Of a stretch of DNA of 64,000 nucleotides, positions 35,763 to 44,245 are shown one piece after another. Positions within the stretch are counted from its first letter, which is position 1. Each line of letters begins with the position of its first letter. The notes beneath the pieces are model-generated. The model was not told the origin of the DNA. It saw only the letters and a program-made list of their open reading frames with translations, and ran no database searches. This DNA is from Rhizobium sp. CSW-27 (lineage in GTDB: Bacteria; Pseudomonadota; Alphaproteobacteria; Rhizobiales; Rhizobiaceae). The position numbers and the translations under genes are program-made. Location of the stretch: assembly GCF_018760785.1 (NCBI RefSeq), contig NZ_JAHHZO010000003.1, forward strand, positions 62,001 to 126,000. The letters run 5' to 3'.

Positions 35763-35791
35763 GGGGATCGCGTCGCAGATGCGCGATCCCC
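35763..35791 (+). other. Intercistronic stem-loop after binding-protein gene
   Basis: GGGGATCGCG (35763-35772) and CGCGATCCCC (35782-35791) form a perfect 10-bp stem with a nine-base loop, 16 bases after the binding-protein stop and 59 bases before the ATPase start. No T-run follows. Likely an RNA stabiliser or attenuator that lowers ATPase output. Confidence 0.6.
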
Positions 35792-35850
35792 TCCCTCATA
35801 TTCGTGATGCGCCGCGCGGCCGCTCGTTCCGGCGAACGGAGACTTTGACC

Positions 35851-36978
35851 TTGGGACAGCTTTTTCTGAACAATGTGCAGAAGTTCTACGGGGACTTCGA
35901 GGTGCTGAAAAGCATCCGCCTGGAGGTGAAGGACGGCGAATTCGTCGTCTTCGTCGGTCCGTCCGGCTGCGGAAAATCGACCTTGCTGCGCATGATCGCC
36001 GGCCTTGATTCCGTCAGCACCGGCGACATCGTCATCGATGGCGTGCGCGTCAACGACAAGCCGCCGGTCGAGCGCGGCATTGCCATGGTCTTCCAGTCCT
36101 ATGCGCTCTATCCGCACATGACGGTGTTCGAGAACATTGCCTTTCCGCTGCGCGTCGAGCGCCTGGTGGAGGAAAAGATCCGGGAAAAGGTGGAGGGCGT
36201 TGCCCGCATCCTGCAACTCGACAAGCGTCTGCAGCAGAAGCCCGGCATGCTGTCCGGTGGCCAGCGCCAGCGCGTCGCCATCGGCCGCGCCATCGTGCGC
36301 GAACCGAAAATCTTCCTGTTCGACGAGCCGCTGTCGAACCTCGACGCGGCCCTGCGCGCCGATATGCGCATCGAGCTTTCCAAGCTGCATCAGGATCTGA
36401 AGGCGACAATGATCTATGTCACCCACGACCAGGTGGAGGCCATGACCATGGCCGACCGCATCGTCGTGCTGAATGCCGGCAGCATCGCCCAGGTCGGCGC
36501 GCCGCTGGAGCTTTATCACAAGCCGCAGAACCTGTTCGTTGCGGGCTTCATCGGCAATCCGAAGATGAATTTCGTGCCCGTGACCTGTGAAGCCGCCGGC
36601 CCGGAGGGCGTCACCGTTCTTTGCCAGGGCCAGCGTGCCGTGATCCCGGTGGCGCCGCGCGACAATCTCGTGGGCAAGACGCTGACGCTCGGCATCCGCC
36701 CCGAGCACACGCATCTCGGCCACGGCGACCTCTTGATCGATGTCGTTCCGTCGGTCATTGAGCGTCTCGGCGTCAACACCGTTGCCTATGCCAGCCTTCC
36801 CGGTGGCGAAGCCTATTGCGCACTGCTTCCGGGTTCGGCCCCGGTGCGGGTCAACGAAACGATGAAGACCGGCATCCGCGCCGCCGATTGCCATCTGTTC
36901 GACGCCGACGGCCTCGCGCTCGAGCGCCGGATCGACTGGCAGAAGCTGGAACTGCCGGAGGTGACGGCTGGGGAGTGA
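35851..36978 (+). CDS. CUT1 ABC transporter ATP-binding protein, MalK/UgpC-like
   Basis: ATPase of 375 residues: Walker A GPSGCGKSTLLRM, VFQSYALYPH, signature LSGGQRQRVAIGRAI, Walker B IFLFDEP, D-loop SNLDAALR, switch VTHDQVEAMTMAD, then a TOBE-type C-terminus (LGIRPEHTHL). No ATG suits the start. The domain begins LGQLFLNNVQKFYG, and the TTG at 35851 is nine bases after GGAG; a second TTG at 35845 is too close to that site. A weak start after a stem-loop fits low output of the ATPase relative to the receptor. Last gene of the plus-strand operon. Confidence 0.9.
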   Translation: MGQLFLNNVQKFYGDFEVLKSIRLEVKDGEFVVFVGPSGCGKSTLLRMIAGLDSVSTGDIVIDGVRVNDKPPVERGIAMVFQSYALYPHMTVFENIAFPLRVERLVEEKIREKVEGVARILQLDKRLQQKPGMLSGGQRQRVAIGRAIVREPKIFLFDEPLSNLDAALRADMRIELSKLHQDLKATMIYVTHDQVEAMTMADRIVVLNAGSIAQVGAPLELYHKPQNLFVAGFIGNPKMNFVPVTCEAAGPEGVTVLCQGQRAVIPVAPRDNLVGKTLTLGIRPEHTHLGHGDLLIDVVPSVIERLGVNTVAYASLPGGEAYCALLPGSAPVRVNETMKTGIRAADCHLFDADGLALERRIDWQKLELPEVTAGE

Positions 36979-36979
36979 C

Positions 36980-36998
36980 GCAGCCTGGGGGAGGCTGC
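36980..36998 (+). terminator. Stem-loop at end of CUT1 operon
   Basis: GCAGCCT (36980-36986), a five-G loop, AGGCTGC (36992-36998), two bases after the ATPase stop. A 7-bp perfect stem without a T-run; probable end-of-operon structure. Confidence 0.45.
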
Positions 36999-37021
36999 CG
37001 ATAACTCTCATCAACGCCCGA

Positions 37022-37062
37022 TAAAACCGCCGGCCGTGGCGCTTGCCCGCTCCCGGCCGGCG
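37022..37062 (-). terminator. Intrinsic terminator of the minus-strand uronate operon
   Basis: CGCCGGCCG (37028-37036) and CGGCCGGCG (37054-37062) make a perfect 9-bp stem with a 17-base loop. On the minus transcript the stem is followed by GGTTTTAT, so it reads as a factor-independent terminator 57 bases after the DUF2264 stop. Confidence 0.65.
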
Positions 37063-37118
37063 CGCCAGGCATGGATCGCCGCTTTGTCCGGGCATGGCGT
37101 CTGGCGCAAAGCCGCGCC

Positions 37119-38963
37119 TCAGCCGATATCAAACGCCCCCACCCGCCGGCCCCGCTCCGCGAACAGCCGTTCCACGTCTTCCAGATCCGGGCTCTGCGGT
37201 GGGTTCGCGAGAGCCGCACCGGCCGCATCTCCGGCCGGCAGGGCAAAGGCGGCAGTCACCAGCACGCGGCGGCCGGCCGGAACGGTGCCGCGTAATTGCG
37301 GCAGGTTGGTTTTTGCGACGACGAGGTTGGTATTGGCGATCGGCACATGTGCACGACCGGCGCGGGGCGCCTGGCCCAGATCAAGGATGGCGCTCACGTC
37401 CCTTTGCCCGAACCAGACGGCGCGGCCGGTCTCTTCCTCGCTCCGGTCGCGCGCGAAATCGGCGCGCGGAATGGCAAACCCGCCCTCTATGGTCAGCAGG
37501 TCGCGCGGCGTGTCGATGCGATGAATCCGCAAATGCCAGGGATTGGCTGGAACCAGCCAGGTCTCGACCGTAACGTCTGACCAGGGCTTCCAGCGGGAAT
37601 AGAGCCTGTCATCGGCGATCAGCGCCTCCTCCAGCGTCTCGCGCATGCGAAAATGGACGCCATCGTCGGAGAAGCCGATCATGTTGTCGAAACTTGCCGC
37701 ATCGAAATGCCGGTCATTGGCCTCGATGTTGAAGCCGTAGCGGGTCGAATAGGCGAACTTTGCGTATTTCTCGTTCGATCCCCGCATCTTGTCGTGTTCC
37801 TGTCCGGAGGACAGCACGACGTTGTTGCCGGGCGTGTGCATGGCAACCATGCCGGGTTTTTCGAGCGGCACCGGCTTTGTAAAGCGCGGCGCTTCCTCTT
37901 CCTCCGCCTGCCAGAACGGATGTTCTTCCGGCAATGCCAGCGCCAGAAAGAATTTCAGCGCCCAGTAGGGCGAACCGGCGGAATTATAACTCTCGCTCAT
38001 CAGCAGGTTGGGATAACCGTAACCGACCGAGAGCACACCGTCGCGGTCGCAGATCGGCAGGTGCGACCAGTAGCGAATATGGCGCAGGTAATAGCCCTTG
38101 ATCTCGCCCCAGGGCAGAGCGTCCAGATCGGCAAAGGCAAGGGCTGCCCAGAAGCCGCCGGCAGCAAATCGGTAGGTCTGGCTGCGGCCGAAGGCGAGCG
38201 AGGCACCATCCGGCCCGTACCAGTGGCGGATATCGGGGGCAAAGCGTTTCGCACGTTCCCGAATGCGGTCGCAACGCGCCTCGTCACCCTTGGCGAGAAC
38301 CGCATAGATCAGGCCATAAAAATGCATGGCGAAGGGAATGTAGTGATCGACCCGCTTGACCGGTCCGTCGCGATACCAGCCCTCGCCGATATCGAAGGCT
38401 TCCAGCTCGTCGAGATAGGCGACCGTCTTCGCCCGGTCAAACGCGATGCCGATCCGCTCCAGGCCGAGATCGACCAGCACGCGGAAGAATTTCCAGTTGT
38501 TGTCGACGTAGTCCCACTCGCGGGCGGCCAGCAGGTAGCACGCCGCGCGCTCCTTGGCCGCGGCACCCAGCGGCTCCCACAGGTGTTCGGGCACCATTGC
38601 AAGCGCAAAGCCGATCGCGGCAAGTTCCACGAGACGCTGGTTGCGGTCTGCCACATCGCCCCAGTATTCTGGATGATCGGGATCGGTGCCGTTGGTCAGC
38701 CCCCTGCGGTAGAGATCCCAGTGTGGAAAATCGCCGCCGCCGGCAGCAAAGGGAACGATGCCCCAGAGCGGCCGGGCAAACCCTTCGAGATCGGCCGCCG
38801 CGTGATCGAAGATCGCCCCGGAAGCGCTCAGGCGTACGCGGGCGCCGCCTTCGGAAAAATAGGGCAACAGCGGCTGGAAGAGATCGAGCAGCGCCTTCTG
38901 CAGATCGGACCTAGTCAACAGAGGGTTGCCGTTCAGCGGGTTGGCGCGGGCGGGATCATACAT
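37119..38963 (-). CDS. DUF2264 family protein
   Basis: A 614-residue soluble protein recognised as DUF2264 from its length and the order of conserved segments: NPLLTRSDLQKALLDLFQPLLPYFSEGGARV at the N-terminus, WGIVPFAAGG, NQRLVELAAIGFALAMVPEHLW, DNNWKFFRVLVDLGL, and the middle LPICDRDGVLSVGYGYPNLLMSESYNSAGSPYWALK. It looks like an alpha/alpha-barrel with a C-terminal beta domain, as in polysaccharide lyases and GH88/GH105-type enzymes. No signal peptide is seen, so it acts on imported fragments. Catalytic activity is unknown; a lyase or hydrolase for uronate oligomers is inferred from its operon. Confidence 0.8.
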   Translation of the reverse strand: MYDPARANPLNGNPLLTRSDLQKALLDLFQPLLPYFSEGGARVRLSASGAIFDHAAADLEGFARPLWGIVPFAAGGGDFPHWDLYRRGLTNGTDPDHPEYWGDVADRNQRLVELAAIGFALAMVPEHLWEPLGAAAKERAACYLLAAREWDYVDNNWKFFRVLVDLGLERIGIAFDRAKTVAYLDELEAFDIGEGWYRDGPVKRVDHYIPFAMHFYGLIYAVLAKGDEARCDRIRERAKRFAPDIRHWYGPDGASLAFGRSQTYRFAAGGFWAALAFADLDALPWGEIKGYYLRHIRYWSHLPICDRDGVLSVGYGYPNLLMSESYNSAGSPYWALKFFLALALPEEHPFWQAEEEEAPRFTKPVPLEKPGMVAMHTPGNNVVLSSGQEHDKMRGSNEKYAKFAYSTRYGFNIEANDRHFDAASFDNMIGFSDDGVHFRMRETLEEALIADDRLYSRWKPWSDVTVETWLVPANPWHLRIHRIDTPRDLLTIEGGFAIPRADFARDRSEEETGRAVWFGQRDVSAILDLGQAPRAGRAHVPIANTNLVVAKTNLPQLRGTVPAGRRVLVTAAFALPAGDAAGAALANPPQSPDLEDVERLFAERGRRVGAFDIG

Positions 38964-38994
38964 GGCTGGAACTCTTGAATGTTATGAAAGGAGA

Positions 38995-39023
38995 CCGGCC
39001 GCGCAGATGAACCGCGCGGCCGG
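38995..39023 (-). other. Intercistronic stem-loop after binding-protein gene
   Basis: CCGGCCGCGC (38995-39004) and GCGCGGCCGG (39014-39023), a perfect 10-bp stem with a nine-base loop, between the binding-protein stop and the DUF2264 start. Likely differential expression or message stabilising element. Confidence 0.6.
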
Positions 39024-39034
39024 AGGGAATGGTG

Positions 39035-40315
39035 TCACCGGATGGCTTTCACGCCGTCGTTCATGTCCTTCAAACCCTGCTCGATCGGGACATTGTCCGT
39101 CATGATCGCATCATGGGCGCGGTTCAGAACCACTTCGATCTTGGCCGCATTCGGGTTCACGGCCATTTCGAGGTAGGACTTGCCCGCCTTCAGCGCCTTC
39201 TTGCTCGTCTCATCCTGCGGGAAACCCGGCAGTGCGGCAATTTGGGCCGCCACATCGTCAGAGCGGATCGCGGGTATGGTTCCGGTCTCGGCGATGATCT
39301 TGGCACCTTCCGGACCGGCGGCGAACTTGATGAAGTCCAGCGCCGCTTGCTTGTGGCCGGAATTGGCGTTGACAGAAAGACCCGCGAGCTGCGCCGCCGT
39401 CGTGCCGGCCGCGACGCCCTCCGGGTGCGGGAAGCTGACGATACCCCAGTTGGCACTCTTCGATTCACCGCTCTTCACCTTGGCGATCTGCGTGCCGATG
39501 AACCAGGTGCCCATCGGCAGCATGCCGATGGTGCCGTTGAAGAACAGCGCCGAATAATGGGTGTTGGAGGTCTTCAGCGAGGCATAGGAGGGGATGGCAC
39601 CGCTCTTCTGCAGCGCCAGTGCGCGCTCGTACCACGGTTTCAGGAAATCATACTGGCCATCGACCAGTGTGTGCTTGCCATCCTGAATGCCGGGAAGCTG
39701 GACGGTGGAACGCCAGGTGTGCAGAAGCGCACCATAGATCTTGTTCGAGCCGAAGCCGCCCTTCAGTTTCTCGGCAATGGCATCGAACTGTTTCCAGGTC
39801 ATGTCATTGGTCGGGTAGGGCACGCCGGCCTTGTCAAAAATATCCTTGTTGTAATAGACGACCCAGAAATCCGAGCGGAACGGCAGCGCATAGACCTTGC
39901 CGTCGATGGTCATGGCGTCGATCAGACCGCCATAGGCGGACGCGTCGATCTTCTCGGTCTTCATGAAATCGTTGAGTTCGGTAATGTTGCCGGCCTTTAC
40001 CAGCGTCGCATAACCCGGCACGTCCTTGATGGTGACGATGTCGATATCCTTCGAGCCGCCCGTCAGCTGGGTAGCGATCATCTGCGTGTAGTCCTGCGAA
40101 CCGAGGTCCACATGCTCGAACTTTACATTCGGATGTTTGGCCTGATAGGCCTCGATCAGCGGCTTGTAATAGGCCACCTTGTCCCAGTCCCAGAGCGCCC
40201 ATTTCAGCGTCACCGGCTCGGACGATTGTGCAAAGGCCGCGCCTCCCAGCGAAGCGGTCACCGTCAAGCCCGCCGCAGCGGCACGTATGGTCTTCGACAT
40301 GTAGTTCAGTGTCAT
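39035..40315 (-). CDS. CUT1 sugar ABC transporter substrate-binding protein
   Basis: Periplasmic receptor of 426 residues. The ATG at 40315 follows GGAGAACGG; the signal is MSKTIRAAAAGLTVTASLGGAAFAQ with cleavage near residue 30. Family 1 binding-protein segments: LKWALWDWDKVAYYKPLIEAYQAKHPNVKFE, YALPFRSDFWVVYYNKDIFDKAGV, and a C-terminal helix-rich part. Given the GH88 and heparinase-like genes in the same locus, the ligand is probably an unsaturated uronate-containing oligosaccharide. Longer upstream reading rejected, as it overlaps the DUF624 gene region. Confidence 0.88.
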   Translation of the reverse strand: MTLNYMSKTIRAAAAGLTVTASLGGAAFAQSSEPVTLKWALWDWDKVAYYKPLIEAYQAKHPNVKFEHVDLGSQDYTQMIATQLTGGSKDIDIVTIKDVPGYATLVKAGNITELNDFMKTEKIDASAYGGLIDAMTIDGKVYALPFRSDFWVVYYNKDIFDKAGVPYPTNDMTWKQFDAIAEKLKGGFGSNKIYGALLHTWRSTVQLPGIQDGKHTLVDGQYDFLKPWYERALALQKSGAIPSYASLKTSNTHYSALFFNGTIGMLPMGTWFIGTQIAKVKSGESKSANWGIVSFPHPEGVAAGTTAAQLAGLSVNANSGHKQAALDFIKFAAGPEGAKIIAETGTIPAIRSDDVAAQIAALPGFPQDETSKKALKAGKSYLEMAVNPNAAKIEVVLNRAHDAIMTDNVPIEQGLKDMNDGVKAIR

Positions 40316-40374
40316 ATCCGTTCTCCTTCCCTTGAACGTTTCTGATGGCGTGCGCGAAAAGTCGCGCTGCCCTT

Positions 40375-41082
40375 TCAAATTTCCCGGTCCTGCAAAGCCT
40401 CCCCGGACGGCGCGAGAACCTGCGCCACCGCCCCATGTGCACCGAACGCCACGGCGAACATTCCGAATGAAAAATTGACCATCGCCGGCATGAAGACGGA
40501 GACGGGGTAGAAGAGGACATGCGCCAGCCAGAGCAAAGCGACGACGGCAAGCGAAGCGAGCGCAGGCAACGGATGAAGCAGCGCGGCAAGCGCTGCCTGC
40601 CGGAGCGCGGTGCGGATGGAGCCGCGGCCCGCCACGCTCACCATCACGAAATAGCTGCTCACTACCGCAGCGAAAACGGTGGCAACCAGGCTGACGGTCA
40701 GCGGCAGGACATAGATCAGGGCGTCCTGCGCATAGGTCCCATAGATGATGATCGCATAGGTGCCGGCGGACACGGCGCCCGCGGTGATGATCGCCCAGAG
40801 GCTTGCTCGCAGCGCATGGGCCCGCATCGCCTCCCGGAAATCACGCAGCAGATAGACATTGCGATCCTCGACGATCAGCCGGCAGACATGCGCTATCGCA
40901 AACAGCGCTGCCGGCAGCGTCACCAGAGGCAGGCTTGCCAGCAGGAAAAGAAGGTTCAGCTTGACCAGTTCCCACCACTCACGGGCGAGGATATCCGCTA
41001 TCAGCGCAAGGCCGGTCTTCTTCGGTGCATCCTTGGGGATGCCCTTTCCTTCCTTCGTCCAGAATGCCTCCAGCCACTGCAT
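40375..41082 (-). CDS. DUF624 (YesL-like) membrane protein
   Basis: An integral membrane protein of 235 residues with about five to six hydrophobic segments (LNLLFLLASLPLVTLPAALFAIAHV, ASLWAIITAGAVSAGTYAIIIYG, ALIYVLPLTVSLVATVFAAVVSSYFVMVSV, LAALLHPLPALASLAVVALLWLAHVLF). This resembles DUF624/YesL, which sits in operons for pectin and rhamnogalacturonan fragment uptake in Bacillus. ATG at 41082 with GGAG seven bases upstream is preferred over the TTG at 41097. Its role, perhaps an accessory of the CUT1 importer, is not established. Confidence 0.75.
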   Translation of the reverse strand: MQWLEAFWTKEGKGIPKDAPKKTGLALIADILAREWWELVKLNLLFLLASLPLVTLPAALFAIAHVCRLIVEDRNVYLLRDFREAMRAHALRASLWAIITAGAVSAGTYAIIIYGTYAQDALIYVLPLTVSLVATVFAAVVSSYFVMVSVAGRGSIRTALRQAALAALLHPLPALASLAVVALLWLAHVLFYPVSVFMPAMVNFSFGMFAVAFGAHGAVAQVLAPSGEALQDREI

Positions 41083-41102
41083 GGCGCGTCTCCGCAAGCC
41101 GG

Positions 41103-42212
41103 TTAATAGAGGATCGACCGTTCTGTCGTCGGGTCGAACAGTTGCGCATTGGTCATGTCGGCGGTCAGCGTCACTGCGTCGCCGATCCGCGGTCTGAAGC
41201 GTGGCGAGACGCGGGCGATGAGCGAGCGTTCGCCGGCAATCAGGTTGAGGTGGATTTCCGAGCCCATCGGTTCGGCGAGTTCGACCACAGCGTTGAAGGC
41301 GCCGGTATTGGCTGGATCGATGTCGCCGGGCGCCAGTTCATGGAAGTTTTCCGGGCGGATGCCGAGCATGACGGGACGCCCCTCGTAAGGCGCAATCCGG
41401 CTCTGGTCGAAGCTCTGCGGCAGTGGCAGAACCTGGCCATCGACAACGGCCAGGAAGCGACCGTCCTCACGGCGGATGGTTGCCGGTAAAAGGTTCATCT
41501 GCGGCGCACCGATAAAACCGGCGACGAACATATTGACCGGCCGGTCATAGAGGTTCTGCGGCGTATCCACCTGCTGGATATGGCCGTCCTTCATCACGAC
41601 GATGCGGTCGGCCATCGTCATGGCCTCCACCTGGTCGTGTGTTACGTAGATGAAGGTGGCGTCGAGGCGCTTGTGCAGCTTGGTGATTTCCGCGCGCATC
41701 GTGCCGCGCAGCTTGGCATCCAGGTTGGACAGCGGTTCGTCGAGCAGGAAGACGGCCGGATTGCGGACCATGGCGCGGCCGAGCGCCACTCGCTGGCGTT
41801 GCCCGCCGGACAAGGCCTTCGGTTTGCGGTTCAAGAGATGGGTAATGTCGAGGATCTTTGCCGCTTCCTGCACCTTGGCGTCGATGATCTCGCGCGAGGC
41901 TTTGCGCAGTTGCAAGCCGAAGGCCATGTTCTTGTAGACCGTCATATGCGGATAGAGCGCATAATTCTGGAACACCATGGCGATGTCACGGTCCTTGGAC
42001 GGCACGTCGTTCATCAGGTCGTTACCGATGATCAGTTCGCCGCCGGAGATTTCCTCCAGGCCGGCGATCATGCGCAGCGTCGTGGATTTTCCGCAACCGG
42101 AGGGGCCGACCAGGATGATGAACTCCTTGTCGGCGATCTCCAGGTCGATATCGTGCACCACGGTGAGCGCGCCGAAGGTCTTGTTCAGTTTTTTCAGCGA
42201 GATGCTGGCCAT
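41103..42212 (-). CDS. CUT1 ABC transporter ATP-binding protein, UgpC/MalK-like
   Basis: ATPase of 369 residues. Walker A GPSGCGKSTTLRM, VFQNYALYPH, signature LSGGQRQRVALGRAM, Walker B VFLLDEP, D-loop SNLDAKLR, switch VTHDQVEAMTMAD and a C-terminal TOBE part (GIRPENFHEL). The ATG at 42212 with AGGACTTT is chosen; the frame continues to 42227. Energises the permeases at 43405-45196. Confidence 0.92.
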   Translation of the reverse strand: MASISLKKLNKTFGALTVVHDIDLEIADKEFIILVGPSGCGKSTTLRMIAGLEEISGGELIIGNDLMNDVPSKDRDIAMVFQNYALYPHMTVYKNMAFGLQLRKASREIIDAKVQEAAKILDITHLLNRKPKALSGGQRQRVALGRAMVRNPAVFLLDEPLSNLDAKLRGTMRAEITKLHKRLDATFIYVTHDQVEAMTMADRIVVMKDGHIQQVDTPQNLYDRPVNMFVAGFIGAPQMNLLPATIRREDGRFLAVVDGQVLPLPQSFDQSRIAPYEGRPVMLGIRPENFHELAPGDIDPANTGAFNAVVELAEPMGSEIHLNLIAGERSLIARVSPRFRPRIGDAVTLTADMTNAQLFDPTTERSILY

Positions 42213-42227
42213 AAAGTCCTCACGCAA

Positions 42228-43400
42228 TCACCAATAGGAAGACCAGTTGCGCGACAGGCGCGTCAGGGCTTCCATGTAATAATAATCCCCCCAGGACACG
42301 CACTCATCGACGCCTTCGCCGCGGCAGGTGTTGTGCGGGGTCTTCTTCGAATAGGTGCCGTGCAGCACAAGTCCGTTGGAGAGGGTCGGGTCTTTCACGG
42401 CGTAGCGGTCCGTCAGGCTCTTCATCATCCGCCGGGCAAGGTCGCGGTAACGCGCGGCGTCGCCCGCCTCCACCAGCTCCGCCATTTCCAGGAGCCCGCA
42501 GGCGACGATGGAGGCAGACGAACTGTCGCGCGGCTCGTCGGAGCCTTCGGTGAAGATGAGATCCCAATAGGGCACGAGGTCTGAAGGCAGTCGGTTCAGG
42601 TAGAAGCCGAGCAGCCGTTCGAAGGCCTCGCGATAGGCGGGCAGACGTTCGTAACGATAGGACAATGCCATGCCGGCAATGCCCCAGGCCTGGCCGCGCG
42701 CCCAGAAACTGTCGTCGCTGTAACCCTGCTTGGTGGCACCGCGCACCGGGGCCCCGGTTTCCGGGTCCATATAGAAGGTATGGTAGGTCGAGTCGTCGGG
42801 CCGAACCGAATGGGCAAGCGTGGTTCGCGCATGGGTGAGGGCGATCTCGCGGTATTTTTCGTCGCCGGTTTCGCGCGTCGCCCAGTAGAGGAGCGGCAGG
42901 TTCAGCAGGCAGTCGATGATGTAGCGGTATTCGTTCGGATTGCCCTTGCGGCCCCAGGCTTGGATAAAGCCGCCGACCGGCTGGTAACGCTCGATCAATT
43001 GATCGGCTGCGAGCAGCGCCGCCTTGCGCCCGTCCTCATCGCCCACCAGTTTCCAGGCGGCGATGCAGGAGGGCGAATAGAGAAAGCCCATGTCGTGATG
43101 GTCCGTCTCGATGCGGTTTTCGATCCGGTGGAGAAAGCTCTGCACCTGGATCTGCGCCGCATAGCGGAACAGCTTCTCGCCGGTATGCTCGAAAGCCAGC
43201 CAGATCTCGCCCGGCCAGAAGCCCGCCGTCCATTGATCGTTGGCAACCGCCGGATAGACATTGCCGACGCTCGAATGGTTCTGCGCCGAATAGGTGAAGG
43301 TCGGCAGGTTACGGCGCACCTGGGCGACGGCAGTGTCGAGTGCCGCGCGCACCTCTTCGTCGGTGATCGGCTGTGGTGCGAGTGTGGAGACGGCATTCAT
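42228..43400 (-). CDS. GH88 unsaturated uronyl hydrolase
   Basis: Cytoplasmic hydrolase of 390 residues that removes the 4,5-unsaturated uronic acid left at the non-reducing end by polysaccharide lyases. Two Asp residues match the Bacillus enzyme: Asp103 (HHDMGFLY) and Asp163 (YIIDCLLNLPLLYWA), 60 residues apart as Asp88 and Asp149-150 in the characterised case. Other family marks are TAGFWPGEIWLAFE, GYSDDSFWARGQAWGI and the C-terminal SWGDYYYMEAL. No signal peptide. The gene is between the permease and ATPase genes, so import and hydrolysis are coupled. Confidence 0.92.
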   Translation of the reverse strand: MNAVSTLAPQPITDEEVRAALDTAVAQVRRNLPTFTYSAQNHSSVGNVYPAVANDQWTAGFWPGEIWLAFEHTGEKLFRYAAQIQVQSFLHRIENRIETDHHDMGFLYSPSCIAAWKLVGDEDGRKAALLAADQLIERYQPVGGFIQAWGRKGNPNEYRYIIDCLLNLPLLYWATRETGDEKYREIALTHARTTLAHSVRPDDSTYHTFYMDPETGAPVRGATKQGYSDDSFWARGQAWGIAGMALSYRYERLPAYREAFERLLGFYLNRLPSDLVPYWDLIFTEGSDEPRDSSSASIVACGLLEMAELVEAGDAARYRDLARRMMKSLTDRYAVKDPTLSNGLVLHGTYSKKTPHNTCRGEGVDECVSWGDYYYMEALTRLSRNWSSYW

Positions 43401-43404
43401 GGCA

Positions 43405-44241
43405 TCAACCCTTCAGGCCCGACGACGCGACGCCTTCGACGAAGAAACGCTGCAGCGCCAGGAAGACGACAAGCACGGGGACGAGCGCGACGACGGAGGC
43501 CGCCATGATCAGCCCGTATTCGGCGGAATATTGCGAGATGAACATGCGAAGCCCGATCTGGATCGTCTTCAGCTCCGTCTTCGTCAGATAGATCATCGGC
43601 CCGAGAAAATCGTTCCAGGTGGTGACGAAGGTAAAGATGGTCAGCGTCGAGAGCGCCGGCTTCGACAAGGGCAGCATGATCTTTGCCCAGATCTGGTATT
43701 CGTTCATGCCGTCGATGCGCGCCGCTTCGCAGAGTTCGGTCGGGATCGACATGTAGAACTGCCGCATCAGGAACACGCCGAAGGCGGTGAAGGCCTGCAG
43801 GCAGATCAGCGCCAGGTGCGTGTTGTTCAGCCCGAACTCGCGCATCAGCAGGAATTGCGGGACCATGTAGACCTGCCAGGGCATGGCGATCGTTGCGATG
43901 TAGCCGAGAAACAGCGTGTTCTTGTAGGGAAAGTGCAGCTTGGCAAACGCATAGGCCGCAAAGCTCGAGGTCAGCAACTGCAGCAGCGTGACGATGATCG
44001 TCAGCTTCGACGTGTTGTAGATGAAGAGTGCCAGCGGGATCTTCGTCCAGATGTCCACATAGTTCTGCCAGCGCGGTTGCGCGGGGATCCACTCGATCGG
44101 GAAGGCGAAGACGTCGCGGTCGAGCTTCAGCGAGGCCGACAGCATCCAGGCGAACGGCAGCAGCATGATGACGGTGACGACGATGACGGTCAGATAAACG
44201 GCAATCGTCGCGGGCTTGATCTTCTTTCCGGCAATTCTCAT
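43405..44241 (-). CDS. CUT1 sugar ABC transporter permease, MalG-like
   Basis: Permease of 278 residues, six membrane segments, EAA loop ELCEAARIDGMNEYQIWAKIMLPLSKPA. Start ATG 44241, four bases after the upstream permease stop. Partner of the permease 44246-45196 in the uronate-locus importer. Confidence 0.88.
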   Translation of the reverse strand: MRIAGKKIKPATIAVYLTVIVVTVIMLLPFAWMLSASLKLDRDVFAFPIEWIPAQPRWQNYVDIWTKIPLALFIYNTSKLTIIVTLLQLLTSSFAAYAFAKLHFPYKNTLFLGYIATIAMPWQVYMVPQFLLMREFGLNNTHLALICLQAFTAFGVFLMRQFYMSIPTELCEAARIDGMNEYQIWAKIMLPLSKPALSTLTIFTFVTTWNDFLGPMIYLTKTELKTIQIGLRMFISQYSAEYGLIMAASVVALVPVLVVFLALQRFFVEGVASSGLKG

Positions 44242-44245
44242 CGGC

